64,000 nucleotides of DNA from Microbacteriaceae bacterium (GTDB lineage: Bacteria > Actinomycetota > Actinomycetes > Actinomycetales > Microbacteriaceae): positions 310,001-374,000 of the forward strand of contig JAHBTA010000001.1 of NCBI GenBank assembly GCA_019638805.1. The letters are read 5' to 3'. Below are positions 53,359 to 61,571 of the stretch, one piece after another (the stretch's first letter is position 1; each line of letters begins with the position of its first letter). The notes below the pieces were generated by a model, which was not told the DNA's origin, searched no databases, and saw nothing but the letters and a program-made list of their open reading frames with translations. The position numbers and the translations under genes are program-made.

Positions 53359-53815
53359 ACCTCGAAAACTAGCAGACTGGCCGATACCGCGATCCGAGGT
53401 GCCGCGGGCTCCCAAAGCGGAGGTCGTCGATTCCAGTCGCGGGACCTATCGACGTGGGTCTTCCCGCGCCAAGCTTGACCCCAAAGATGGGTGCGTTTGA
53501 CTGTGTGAGCCTGCGCGGCGGCCGGCGGCCGCGAGTCACCAACTGGCGCGTTCAGCTGGGGAGTCGAGTGGGTCTTCGTTGGGCCGCTTGCGAAGCCAGA
53601 GTGCCATATCGACTGGCCTCAAGCGGTAGCTCGGTGCGCATGCGGCTCATCGTCCGCCAGCCCACGCTACGGCGGGAGAGCACGGCGGTCTGGGCTGAGC
53701 GTGCGCGAGGTGGGCCTCGACCGCAGTCGACTGGCCAATCGGCACATCGTGGTCGCGGAGCGCGGTACCAGCGCGTCGAGGCCCGATAGAGTACGAACAG
53801 CGCTACAGTCCGATA

Positions 53816-54230
53816 CCCGCATTCCTTCGCAATCCGCTTGCCCGCCAAATCCCCCGCGGAGACCCGACGAACATGGTCTACGGGATTCGAACAAGGATCT
53901 GGCTGCGCAACCACTTGTTCAGCGTCGGCTGGTCCCGCCCGGCCGCGACCGAAGTCGGCTTGAAGGGACTCACCCGGCACGAACTGCTCCATACCGCCGC
54001 AGACTTCGCCATGTCAGCCGGTACGAATGCAAAGGCTGTGCAACGGATCCGGGGTCACGCCTCAGCGGCTCTCACACTCGATATGTATACCGATCTTTTC
54101 GACGAGAATGTGGACACTCTTTTCGACGAGAATGTGGACACTCTTTTCGACGAGAATGTGGACACTCTTTTCGACGAGAATGTGGACACGGTTGGCGAAT
54201 CGCTCGACCGCATTGCGACGCAGTCCCCCC
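53816..54230 (+). pseudogene. Tyrosine recombinase (phage-type integrase), degraded C-terminal part
   Basis: Reading up to the active-site region gives IPAFLRNPLARQIPRGDPTN, MVYGIRTRIWLRNHLFSVGW, LTRHELLHTAADFAMSAG, AVQRIRGHASAALTLDMY. This matches the end of actinobacterial integrases. The box-II arginine is replaced: HELL instead of HELR/HDLR. The second His (GHAS) and Tyr (LDMY) remain. The N-terminal half is absent or scrambled, and a 24-bp repeat expansion follows the Tyr. It should be inactive. Confidence 0.78.
54095..54190 (+). repeat. Four tandem 24-bp repeats inside the integrase remnant
   Basis: Units at 54095-54118, 54119-54142, 54143-54166 and 54167-54190 are identical except the last base of the fourth. 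Each encodes LFDENVDT in the integrase frame. A normal integrase has this segment once (DLFDDDLD), so three copies were added, probably by replication slippage. There are no spacers, so it is not a CRISPR array. Confidence 0.92.
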
Positions 54231-54848
54231 ATCGCCGACGTAGTGGCGGATCAGTGGCACCCTTCATGGAACGAGCTCCCGCCGCTGCCATATCGTCGAG
54301 CAGGGACGATCGGACCCGCTCGGCCAGGTTGACCGGAGGGGCTCGGAGGACACCAGGTCTTGCGGCTGAGGGTCATCCGCCTCCGACCACGAAACGAGCG
54401 CCGTCCGAGCATGAACGCTGGCCTAGGCTCGAAACTTCGGGCCGTTGCAGGCCAAGTCCGCTGTTCGGCGTTCCGGTTGCGGTTGCGGTTGCAGAAACGT
54501 GAGGCTTGGCCGGGGGAGTTCGATATCGTAACCCCCTGCGGCTGGGCACATACTCGCGTTCCTTGCCCGTGTTCGCAGAGATGTATGGTGCGCCGAGTCC
54601 GTCGGGGAAGCTGCCGCTGTGAGTGCTCGCAATTCCGTTGATGGCCACAGTGCGCGACCGGTTTCGTCGCCGTCGACGCCGGGCGCCGCGCCATTGTATC
54701 TCGTTGCGAACGCGCCCATTTGGCGAGATCAGCTCTTGACTTGAAGAAGCTCACGCAACTGCGCCCCGCGACCGTGCCAACTGATTTGGCTCAAGCAAGG
54801 ATCTCAAAAACGGGTCCGAAGGTCTGGCAGCTGGAGGCGTGACCGCAC

Positions 54849-56276
54849 TTAGTACCCAACCCCTGAGTTGACGTTCTCCTGGTTTAGCCGCCATGCGCTG
54901 ATGTCGACCTCAATCGGCTTCGATCCGCCGATGACGACGGCGGTTCCCACCGGATCCGTCGGATAGAGGCGGCTTGTGATGGCACATGTCTCGTTGGCGA
55001 TGAGCTCGATGACCGACGCATCCACGATGACGTGCAACCGCAGCCAACCGCCCTCGATGTTCAGGTCGGCGCGCAGGGGAGCGAGGTCGCCGACGCGAGC
55101 GCGATCGATGACGAGTTGCCCGCGTGCGGCGTCGTAAAAGATGGCCGCCCCCTGATTGGCCGTCGGCGCGCTTGCGACCTCAAGCCAGAAATGGGAAAGG
55201 GCATCTGCAGGCACCGACAGCGAGACCTCGATCGCCGACCCGTCACCGGGGATGAGGAGGGGAGTCTGCTCATCGATCGTCCGCCGGCCGTCGATGAGCG
55301 GTTCGGCCCTGAGCGCGGACACCTCGGCCGCGAAGCGCTGTCCGAGCATCCCCCCCGGGGCCCTGACGAGCTCCCGCGGCAACGACATCGCGCCGGACCA
55401 CGAGCGACCGTCCTCGACGTGCACCGGATCCTCCATGCACCAGCCGAAGGCGATCCAGCGATCGCCGTCGCGGAGGATGGCCGGCGCGAAGAGGTCGCCC
55501 CAGTCGAACGGGGCCGCGCGAGTCGGAGTCAGCACCTGACCGTCGAACCCGCCGCCGAACCAGACGGTTCCGGCGTTCCGGTAGATGGACACGATCAGGA
55601 AGAACTCGTCGCCGAAGCTCAGAAGCTGCGGGCACTCCCAGACGTGTCCCGTGCGGAGGCCCGGCCAATCGTCGGACGACTGACCGTAGAGCACCGACGC
55701 GAACTCCCATTCCCGGAGGTCCGAGGAGCGGTAGTGGAGGATCGATCCCCCCTCGTCCGCATCGCCGGCGCCGACGAGCTGATGCCAGCTCCCGTCGCGC
55801 TCCCGCCAGACGAACGGGTCTCGGAAGCCGTCCGCGCCCACTCCCTCGCCGGGCACGAGCACGGGGTTGCCCGGATAGCGCGTCCAGGTCTGCAGTGACG
55901 GATCGCCGAACGCGAGACACGTCGTCTCGATCCGCCCGGAGCCCTGGCCGCGCACTCCCGTGTAGATCATGACCGGGCCGTCGTCCGAGAGCACGACGGA
56001 CCCGGAGAAGCAGCCGTCCTCGTCGGGTGTGCCCGCTGCCGGCTCGATCGCGTTCGGGTGGTGGGTCCAATGCACGAGGTCGGTCGACGACGCGTGTCCC
56101 CACGCCGGCCGGGACCACACGGCCGCGTCGGGGTTGTGCTGGAAGAACAGGTGGTAGACGCCGTCCACGAGAATGGGCCCGTTCGGATCGTTCATCCAGT
56201 TCTTCGCCGGCATGAGGTGCAGCGAGGGCCGAAGCGCTGTGTCCGGCACGACGGATCCCGGAATCGGCTCGGTCAT
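54849..56276 (-). CDS. Glycoside hydrolase family 32 (beta-fructosidase type), operon 2
   Basis: This 475-residue enzyme has the GH32 triad: nucleophile Asp30 in WMNDPNG, FRDPFVW, and acid/base Glu in HVWECPQL. The C-terminal sandwich ends VIGGSKPIEVDISAWRL. It lacks a signal peptide, so it is cytoplasmic. It is clearly divergent from the operon-1 enzyme, so different substrates are likely. It is the last gene of operon 2 and overlaps the PanE-like gene by 4 bases. Confidence 0.9.
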   Translation of the reverse strand: MTEPIPGSVVPDTALRPSLHLMPAKNWMNDPNGPILVDGVYHLFFQHNPDAAVWSRPAWGHASSTDLVHWTHHPNAIEPAAGTPDEDGCFSGSVVLSDDGPVMIYTGVRGQGSGRIETTCLAFGDPSLQTWTRYPGNPVLVPGEGVGADGFRDPFVWRERDGSWHQLVGAGDADEGGSILHYRSSDLREWEFASVLYGQSSDDWPGLRTGHVWECPQLLSFGDEFFLIVSIYRNAGTVWFGGGFDGQVLTPTRAAPFDWGDLFAPAILRDGDRWIAFGWCMEDPVHVEDGRSWSGAMSLPRELVRAPGGMLGQRFAAEVSALRAEPLIDGRRTIDEQTPLLIPGDGSAIEVSLSVPADALSHFWLEVASAPTANQGAAIFYDAARGQLVIDRARVGDLAPLRADLNIEGGWLRLHVIVDASVIELIANETCAITSRLYPTDPVGTAVVIGGSKPIEVDISAWRLNQENVNSGVGY

Positions 56277-57250
56277 GCGCGGAGGGCCGCCAGCGCCCGC
56301 AGCAACTCATCGGGAGTCATGGCCCCGGGCTGGGTGCGCTCGAGCGCCATGCGAACGCAGGTCTCCAGGAGAAAGACGTTCAGCGGCACGGGAACGCCGG
56401 TGCGCACACCGATCCTGACGATCTCGCCGTTGATGTCGTCGGTCTCGACTCGAGATCGACCGAGCCGCAGATCGTGCCAGGTCGACGAGTAGGAGCGCGG
56501 TCGCCACGGCTCCGAGGGCTGCTGCGAGATCTCGATCGGCCGTTCGTACTCGATGCCCGCCGCATCGAGCGCACGAAGCGCCTCGGCGCGGACCGCGCGC
56601 CGGACGTCCACCCAGCGCGGGTCGCTGCGCATCTCGTCGTTGCTCACACTCGCGATCGCCGACAGGGCGCTGTCCAGATTGAGGATCAGCTTGCTCCACT
56701 TCCGCGCCATGACGTTCTGGCTGGTCTCGACGATGAACCCGCCGGAGCGGAGATCGGCGACGGGCCCGTCCAGCCACGAGGGCATTCCGTTCGGATACCC
56801 GCCGATCACGAGGAGCGGGGGATCTCCGCGGTCCGTGATCACTCCGGGCGAGGTCACGTCGGCGCCGAAGTGCACGACCGCGCCGGCGACTCTCGTCATC
56901 GCCTTCGCCACGGTGGCCTCGTTGTGCACCGTGTTCTGCGCGCAGATCACGGCCGCCTCGCCGAGGTGGTCCCGCTGCGCCAGTTGCTGCACGACCGCGG
57001 GGGTGTCGAAGGCCTTCACCGCGAGGACGACGACGGTCTCGCGCGGATCGCCGACGGCCGATGGGAGGGCATCGACCACCGTCGGCCGGGAGCGCCAGAC
57101 CGTCCCGTCGAAGTCGTGCATCGTGATGCCCTCGGCAAGTGCCGAGGTCCGGTTCGGCCTCGCGACGAGGGTGACCTCCGCACCGCCACGCACCAGTCGG
57201 GCGGCGAGGGACGCGCCGATTCCCCCCGCGCCGATGATCAGGTAGGCCAT
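56273..57250 (-). CDS. PanE/ApbA-family 2-oxoacid reductase
   Basis: This 325-residue protein is built like ketopantoate reductase: the Rossmann motif IIGAGGIGASLAARLVRGGA at the N-terminus, VVVLAVKAFDTPAVV, CAQNTVHNEA, and the catalytic Lys region ARKWSKLILNLDSALSAI. The C-terminal helical domain is present. Its place inside a sugar operon, away from pan genes, suggests reduction of a different 2-oxo compound. It lies between lacI and GH32, overlapping the latter by 4 bases. Confidence 0.82.
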   Translation of the reverse strand: MAYLIIGAGGIGASLAARLVRGGAEVTLVARPNRTSALAEGITMHDFDGTVWRSRPTVVDALPSAVGDPRETVVVLAVKAFDTPAVVQQLAQRDHLGEAAVICAQNTVHNEATVAKAMTRVAGAVVHFGADVTSPGVITDRGDPPLLVIGGYPNGMPSWLDGPVADLRSGGFIVETSQNVMARKWSKLILNLDSALSAIASVSNDEMRSDPRWVDVRRAVRAEALRALDAAGIEYERPIEISQQPSEPWRPRSYSSTWHDLRLGRSRVETDDINGEIVRIGVRTGVPVPLNVFLLETCVRMALERTQPGAMTPDELLRALAALRA

Positions 57251-57254
57251 CGGT

Positions 57255-58292
57255 CTAGCCCGCCACGTCGAAAACGGAGGCCCGCCGCACGAGCGGGGTA
57301 CGAACCGTGACGCTCACCGGAGGCTTCGCCGGATCCGCGATCAGATGGCGAAGGAGTCGGCACGCTCGCCGACCCATCTCGGCATGAGGAAGCTCCACCG
57401 TCGTGAGGGGAGGGAAGAGGAATTGGCTGAGCGGCTGGTTGTCGTAGCCGACGATGGAGACATCGTCGGGGACTCGCAGCCCCGCCTGACGGACCGCCTC
57501 GTACGCTCCGAATGCCATACGGTCGTTGCCGCACACGATGCCCGTGGGACGCCGGGACAGCTCGAGCAGTTGCGTCGCGCCGGCGTAGCCGCCGTCGGGC
57601 CGCCAGTTCCCATAGACCACGAGCTCGTCCTCGACGGCGAGCCCCGCCTCGCGGAGGGCGGTCTCGTAGCCGATCCGCCGTTGTTCCGACGCCCACTCGC
57701 CCCTGCCGGTGCGATTGCCGTTCACGAAGCCGATGCGCGAGTGGCCCGCCGCGATGAGTGCTCGCGTGGCCTCGAACCCTCCGCCGACCTCGTCGGCGAG
57801 GACGGTGGGAAATGCGCTGTCGGTCGCGAAGCAGTTGAGCAATACCGTCGGGACCTGGCTCAGCACGGGGGGCGGCTCGACCCGCTTCGCCGACATGGCT
57901 GCGAAGATGACGCCCTCGACCTCGCGCTCAATCATGGAGTTGACCGCGGACTCCTCGACCTCGGCGCGGCCTCCCGTGTCGATGACCACCAGCTGGAGCC
58001 CGTTGTCCCAGGCTTCCTTCTGACTGCCGGCAATCATCCCGCCGGCGAATTCGCTCGACGCGATCTCGTCACTGATGAAGGCGATCGTGTGGGTCCGGCT
58101 TGTGGCGAGACCGCGAGCGGCAACGTTGAACCGGAAGTTCAGCGCCTCGGCGGACTCGAAGATGCGAGTCCTGGTCTCCTCGGAGATCCTCGATCCGGGC
58201 ACGTTGTTGAGTACCAGCGAGGCCGCCGTGGCGGACACTCCGGCTCTCGCGGCGACGTCGGCGAGCCGGGCTCGCTTCGCAGGGCTCGTCAT
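57255..58292 (-). CDS. LacI-family repressor, operon 2
   Basis: The protein is 345 residues from ATG 58292, preceded by GGAGAG. The HTH (RLADVAARAGVSATAASLVL then NNVPGSRISEE) is followed by a sugar-binding-type domain (IAFISDEIASSEFAGGMIAG, IGFVNGNRTGRGEWASEQRR, VGYDNQPLSQFLFPPLTTVE). It is encoded within the operon it probably controls, giving autoregulation. The paired operators at 62993-63031 are its best candidate sites. Confidence 0.88.
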   Translation of the reverse strand: MTSPAKRARLADVAARAGVSATAASLVLNNVPGSRISEETRTRIFESAEALNFRFNVAARGLATSRTHTIAFISDEIASSEFAGGMIAGSQKEAWDNGLQLVVIDTGGRAEVEESAVNSMIEREVEGVIFAAMSAKRVEPPPVLSQVPTVLLNCFATDSAFPTVLADEVGGGFEATRALIAAGHSRIGFVNGNRTGRGEWASEQRRIGYETALREAGLAVEDELVVYGNWRPDGGYAGATQLLELSRRPTGIVCGNDRMAFGAYEAVRQAGLRVPDDVSIVGYDNQPLSQFLFPPLTTVELPHAEMGRRACRLLRHLIADPAKPPVSVTVRTPLVRRASVFDVAG

Positions 58293-58361
58293 GGTCGGCA
58301 CTCTCCCGTCACCGTGATCCCTTGTCGGGATTCCGGACTCTCGCCACTGATCTCACGACGC

Positions 58362-59216
58362 TCATCCCTTGAGCCCGCTGCCCATGATGCCCGCGACGAA
58401 GTACTTTTGCACGAGCGCGAAGAACGCGATGATCGGCACGGTCGTGACGACCCCCAGCGCCATGATCTCGCCCCACCGGACATCGAATCCGGTGACGAAC
58501 TCCGCGATGCCGACGGGCAGCGTCTTGTTGTCGCGCCCCGTGAGGATGACGCTGCTGAACAGATACTCGCTCCAGGAGACCATGAACGCGAGCAGCCCGA
58601 TCGACAGGACGCCGGGGGCCGCGAGCGGCAGCACGATACGACCGAACACGGTGAGGTGAGAGGCGCCGTCCATGTACGCCGCTTCGTCCAGTTCCCGCGG
58701 GATCGCGTCGAAGAAGCTCGTCAGCAGCCACAGGGAGAAGGGAAGGGTCAGGAGCGTGTGCGGAATGATCGCGCCGATCCGGGTATCGAGCAGACCGAGA
58801 CTGCTGATCATCTGGTACAGCGGGATCAGGAGCACGATCGGCGGTAAGACGTAGCCGCCGAGGGCGGTGAACATCACGGCGGATCGGCCACGGAACCGGA
58901 ACCGGGAGAGCCCGAAGGCCGCCAACGAGGCGATCACCATGTTGATCGCCATCGTCGCGAGAGCGATCACCAGGCTGTTCAGGAACATCACGGGAGCGTT
59001 GCTGCGCTCGATCAGGTTTCGATACCACTCCACCGTTGGGTTCTCGACCTGGAACGTCGGCGGACTCTGGAAGAGCTCGGTCGCCGGCTTGATCGAGCTG
59101 ACGAGCATCCAGAGCAGCGGGAACGCCACCAAGGCAATCAGCAGCAGGAACACCAGATTGCTTCCGGCTCCCGCCGCGAGCTTGCGGGGGCGGAATCTCC
59201 GCCTGACGACGCTCAT
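58362..59216 (-). CDS. Carbohydrate ABC transporter permease (MalG-like), operon 2
   Basis: The permease is 284 residues from ATG 59216. It has six hydrophobic segments (first: LVFLLLIALVAFPLLWMLVS) and the EAA loop RELDEAAYMDGASHLTVFGR then IVLPLAAPGV. It overlaps the partner permease by 4 bases. As in operon 1, no ATPase gene accompanies it. Confidence 0.9.
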   Translation of the reverse strand: MSVVRRRFRPRKLAAGAGSNLVFLLLIALVAFPLLWMLVSSIKPATELFQSPPTFQVENPTVEWYRNLIERSNAPVMFLNSLVIALATMAINMVIASLAAFGLSRFRFRGRSAVMFTALGGYVLPPIVLLIPLYQMISSLGLLDTRIGAIIPHTLLTLPFSLWLLTSFFDAIPRELDEAAYMDGASHLTVFGRIVLPLAAPGVLSIGLLAFMVSWSEYLFSSVILTGRDNKTLPVGIAEFVTGFDVRWGEIMALGVVTTVPIIAFFALVQKYFVAGIMGSGLKG

Positions 59217-60154
59217 CGTTCCGGGGTCCGCATCCGGCGTACGTACCAGAGGACGAGCGCGAACATCGCGAAGGCGAGCACGATCGCGATCGCCGAAGCG
59301 AATCCGAAGCGTGATCGGCCAATCGCCTCGTGGTAGATCCAGATCGGCCACGTTGTGGTCGCTCCGGCGGGGCCGCCTCCGGTGATGAGATAGATGAGGT
59401 CGAAGTAGGTGAGCGTCCAGATCCCGCGCAGGACCAGGAGGGCGATCGTCGCGTTCCGGAGCCCCGGCAGCGTCACGAAGCGGAACTGCTGGAGGGCGTT
59501 CGCGCCGTCAACCCTCGCCGCCTCGTACTGCGACGAGTCGATGGTCTGCAACGCGGCCCAGTAGATGAGCATCGCGAACGGGAAGCCGTGCCAGACGTTC
59601 GCGATGATGACGCTGACCATGGCCGAGCTCGGCTCCCCCAGGGGAGTCTGTCCGTCGGGGACGAGGCCGAGGGCGTTCAGCACGTGGGTCACCACGCCGA
59701 AGTCCGAATCGAGCATCCACCGCCAGATGAGCGCGAGGGCGATCGCCGGAACGATGTACGGCAGCACGAGGAGGCTGCGCAGGCCCTTGACGAGGCGAGT
59801 CCCCCGGTTGATCACGAGGGCGGCCGCGAGGCCCAGGCCCAGCTGGCCGGCCAGGCTTCCCGCGGTCCAGATCGCCGTCGTCGCCAGCGTGGGCCAGAAC
59901 GCATCGCTACCGAACACCCCGACGTAGTTGCCCGGCCCGACGAAGGACTCGACGCCGGTGAAGATGCTCTCCGTGAATATGCTCAATCGCAAGGTGCTGA
60001 GCAGCGGGAGCACGACGAACACCCCGATGACAGCGAGCAGGGGGAGCACGAAGAGCCACGGCACCGCTGCGCTTGCGCGCACCCGGCGCCGCCGGGCGGG
60101 CGGTTCGGGAGGAGCCGCAGCCGGGCTCCTCCCGAACTGACCAGTTGCATTCAC
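59213..60154 (-). CDS. Carbohydrate ABC transporter permease (MalF-like), operon 2
   Basis: The permease is 313 residues from GTG 60154, with AAGG 7 bases upstream. It has a Pro/Arg-rich N-terminus, six membrane segments (first: PWLFVLPLLAVIGVFVVLPL) and the EAA loop SSQYEAARVDGANALQQFRF then VTLPGLRNA. It lies 19 bases after the binding-protein gene and is coupled to the MalG-like gene. Confidence 0.9.
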   Translation of the reverse strand: MNATGQFGRSPAAAPPEPPARRRRVRASAAVPWLFVLPLLAVIGVFVVLPLLSTLRLSIFTESIFTGVESFVGPGNYVGVFGSDAFWPTLATTAIWTAGSLAGQLGLGLAAALVINRGTRLVKGLRSLLVLPYIVPAIALALIWRWMLDSDFGVVTHVLNALGLVPDGQTPLGEPSSAMVSVIIANVWHGFPFAMLIYWAALQTIDSSQYEAARVDGANALQQFRFVTLPGLRNATIALLVLRGIWTLTYFDLIYLITGGGPAGATTTWPIWIYHEAIGRSRFGFASAIAIVLAFAMFALVLWYVRRMRTPER

Positions 60155-60173
60155 GAGCGTGCCTTGTCGCCCG

Positions 60174-61517
60174 TCATCGAGAACCGAGTTGGGCGACGAG
60201 GTCGCGTAGCTGCACGTCGATCTGACGCACGGCATCTTCCGGGCTGAGCGTGCCGAGAGCCGCGGCTTGCACCGCCTTGGGCACGATGTCGGTGGACGCG
60301 ATCTGCCCCGCGATCGGGTTCAGACCGGCCTCCAGACCGTAGCGGTACCAGGGCTGCAGGACCTCGGTCCTGATGAGCTCGATCTCTGTGGCGAACCGCT
60401 GAACGTACTCGTTGTCTTGATAGGTGTCGCTCTCGAACGCGCTCTGCGTCGCGGGCATCGCGAAGATGGGCCGCGAGTTGGCGCGGTCAGCAACCAGCGT
60501 CGGGTCGTACATGCAGCTCAGCAGAGCCTTCGACGCCGCCTCCTCGGCGGCCGGAGCCTTTCCGACGCCGTAGTAGTACCCGCCGCCGACCGCAGCCGCC
60601 GGTCCATCGTCCGAGTCCGGACCCGGGAAGGGGAACACTCCGATGTTGTCGAGCACAGCGGGGTTCTGCTCCGCCGCGAGCAAGACCGTCGCGCCGAACT
60701 CGTTGGTCATCGCGACGGTGCCCTGAACGAACGCGTTCCGGTAGTCCGGGTGCACCCACGAGATGGATGCCGGCGGCGAGACCTTCTCGTACATCTCGAC
60801 CAGGAATGCGAGCGCGTCGGCTGCCTCATCCAGGTGATCCCCGAACACGTACTCTCCGGTCTCCGGGTCGAACACATAGACGCCGGCCGAGTAGAGGAAC
60901 TGGAAGAAGGTCTGAGCGGCGACCTCCGAGGAGGTTCCCAGCGGGATGGCGAACCCGTACCTCGAGCCCTGCGTGAGCTGCTCTGCCGCATCGAGCAGCT
61001 CATCCCACGAGGTCGGAACCTCGAGTCCGGCCTGCTCGAACAGATCCTTGCGGTAGTAGACCGCGTCGTGGAGCGCCCAGTCGGGCACCCCCCAGGTCTG
61101 ATCCTCGGCGGACATCACGTTGAGGTGGGACGAGTTGAACTCGTCTCGGCCGATCTCGTCGATGACGTCATCGACGGGGACGAGCTGTCCGCGCGCTTGG
61201 GCGAAGGCGATCGCCGCCTCGACCGTGTTGATGATGTTGGGGGCGTCCTCGTCGAGGTACGCCGTGAGGAGCCTCGGATAGACCGCGTCGATCGCGACCG
61301 TCTCGAACTCGACCGTGACGTCGGGCATGTCGGTGAGGCACTCGTCGATCTGCGCCTGGATGACGTCAGCCTGCTGCGGCACGGTCAGATTCGACCAGAA
61401 GGTCAGGGTGACCGGGCCCCCGACGTCGGTAGCGTCAGGTGTCGGGCTGCTGGAGGTACACCCCGCGAGGGCCGCGACGGCCACCACCCCGACGACGAGC
61501 TTGGATGTCTTCATCAT
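60174..61517 (-). CDS. Sugar ABC transporter substrate-binding lipoprotein, operon 2
   Basis: This 447-residue extracellular solute-binding protein has the lipobox ALAGC (Cys20). The mature domain has VTLTFWSNLTVPQQADVIQA, YYRKDLFEQAGLEVPTSWDE, AMTNEFGATVLLAAEQNP and GGGYYYGVGKAPAAEEAA. AAGGA lies just before ATG 61517; ATG 61514 is an equal alternative. It is unlike the operon-1 binding protein beyond the family fold, supporting a different ligand. Confidence 0.9.
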   Translation of the reverse strand: MMKTSKLVVGVVAVAALAGCTSSSPTPDATDVGGPVTLTFWSNLTVPQQADVIQAQIDECLTDMPDVTVEFETVAIDAVYPRLLTAYLDEDAPNIINTVEAAIAFAQARGQLVPVDDVIDEIGRDEFNSSHLNVMSAEDQTWGVPDWALHDAVYYRKDLFEQAGLEVPTSWDELLDAAEQLTQGSRYGFAIPLGTSSEVAAQTFFQFLYSAGVYVFDPETGEYVFGDHLDEAADALAFLVEMYEKVSPPASISWVHPDYRNAFVQGTVAMTNEFGATVLLAAEQNPAVLDNIGVFPFPGPDSDDGPAAAVGGGYYYGVGKAPAAEEAASKALLSCMYDPTLVADRANSRPIFAMPATQSAFESDTYQDNEYVQRFATEIELIRTEVLQPWYRYGLEAGLNPIAGQIASTDIVPKAVQAAALGTLSPEDAVRQIDVQLRDLVAQLGSR

Positions 61518-61571
61518 TGATTCCTTCCATGTGCTTTCTTGGACTTGCTGGGTTTGCTCGGGCGGTACGCG

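Larger units (their letters stand above)
53359..54848. other. Remnant region between the two sugar operons
   Basis: These 1,490 bases hold no intact gene. The middle carries the dead integrase gene and its 24-bp repeats. The left 450 bases show nothing recognisable. On the right, one frame ending at TGA 54840 gives protein-like text (ARSALDLKKLTQLRPATVPT, then DLAQARISKTGPKVWQLEA). It has no start codon, an upstream stop at 54639, and no family I recognise; it is probably another gene scrap. Confidence 0.6.

Noticed and set aside
54095..54190. Four regular repeats as a CRISPR-like array
   Set aside because: Units are directly adjacent with no spacers, keep the integrase frame, and no cas genes are present.
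53701..54243. 180-codon plus-strand frame over the integrase remnant
   Set aside because: Repeats of SFRREC are the 24-bp unit read in the wrong frame; the integrase frame gives real homology.
54251..54754. 167-codon minus-strand frame
   Set aside because: Arg/Ser-rich random text without start signals or similarity to a known fold.
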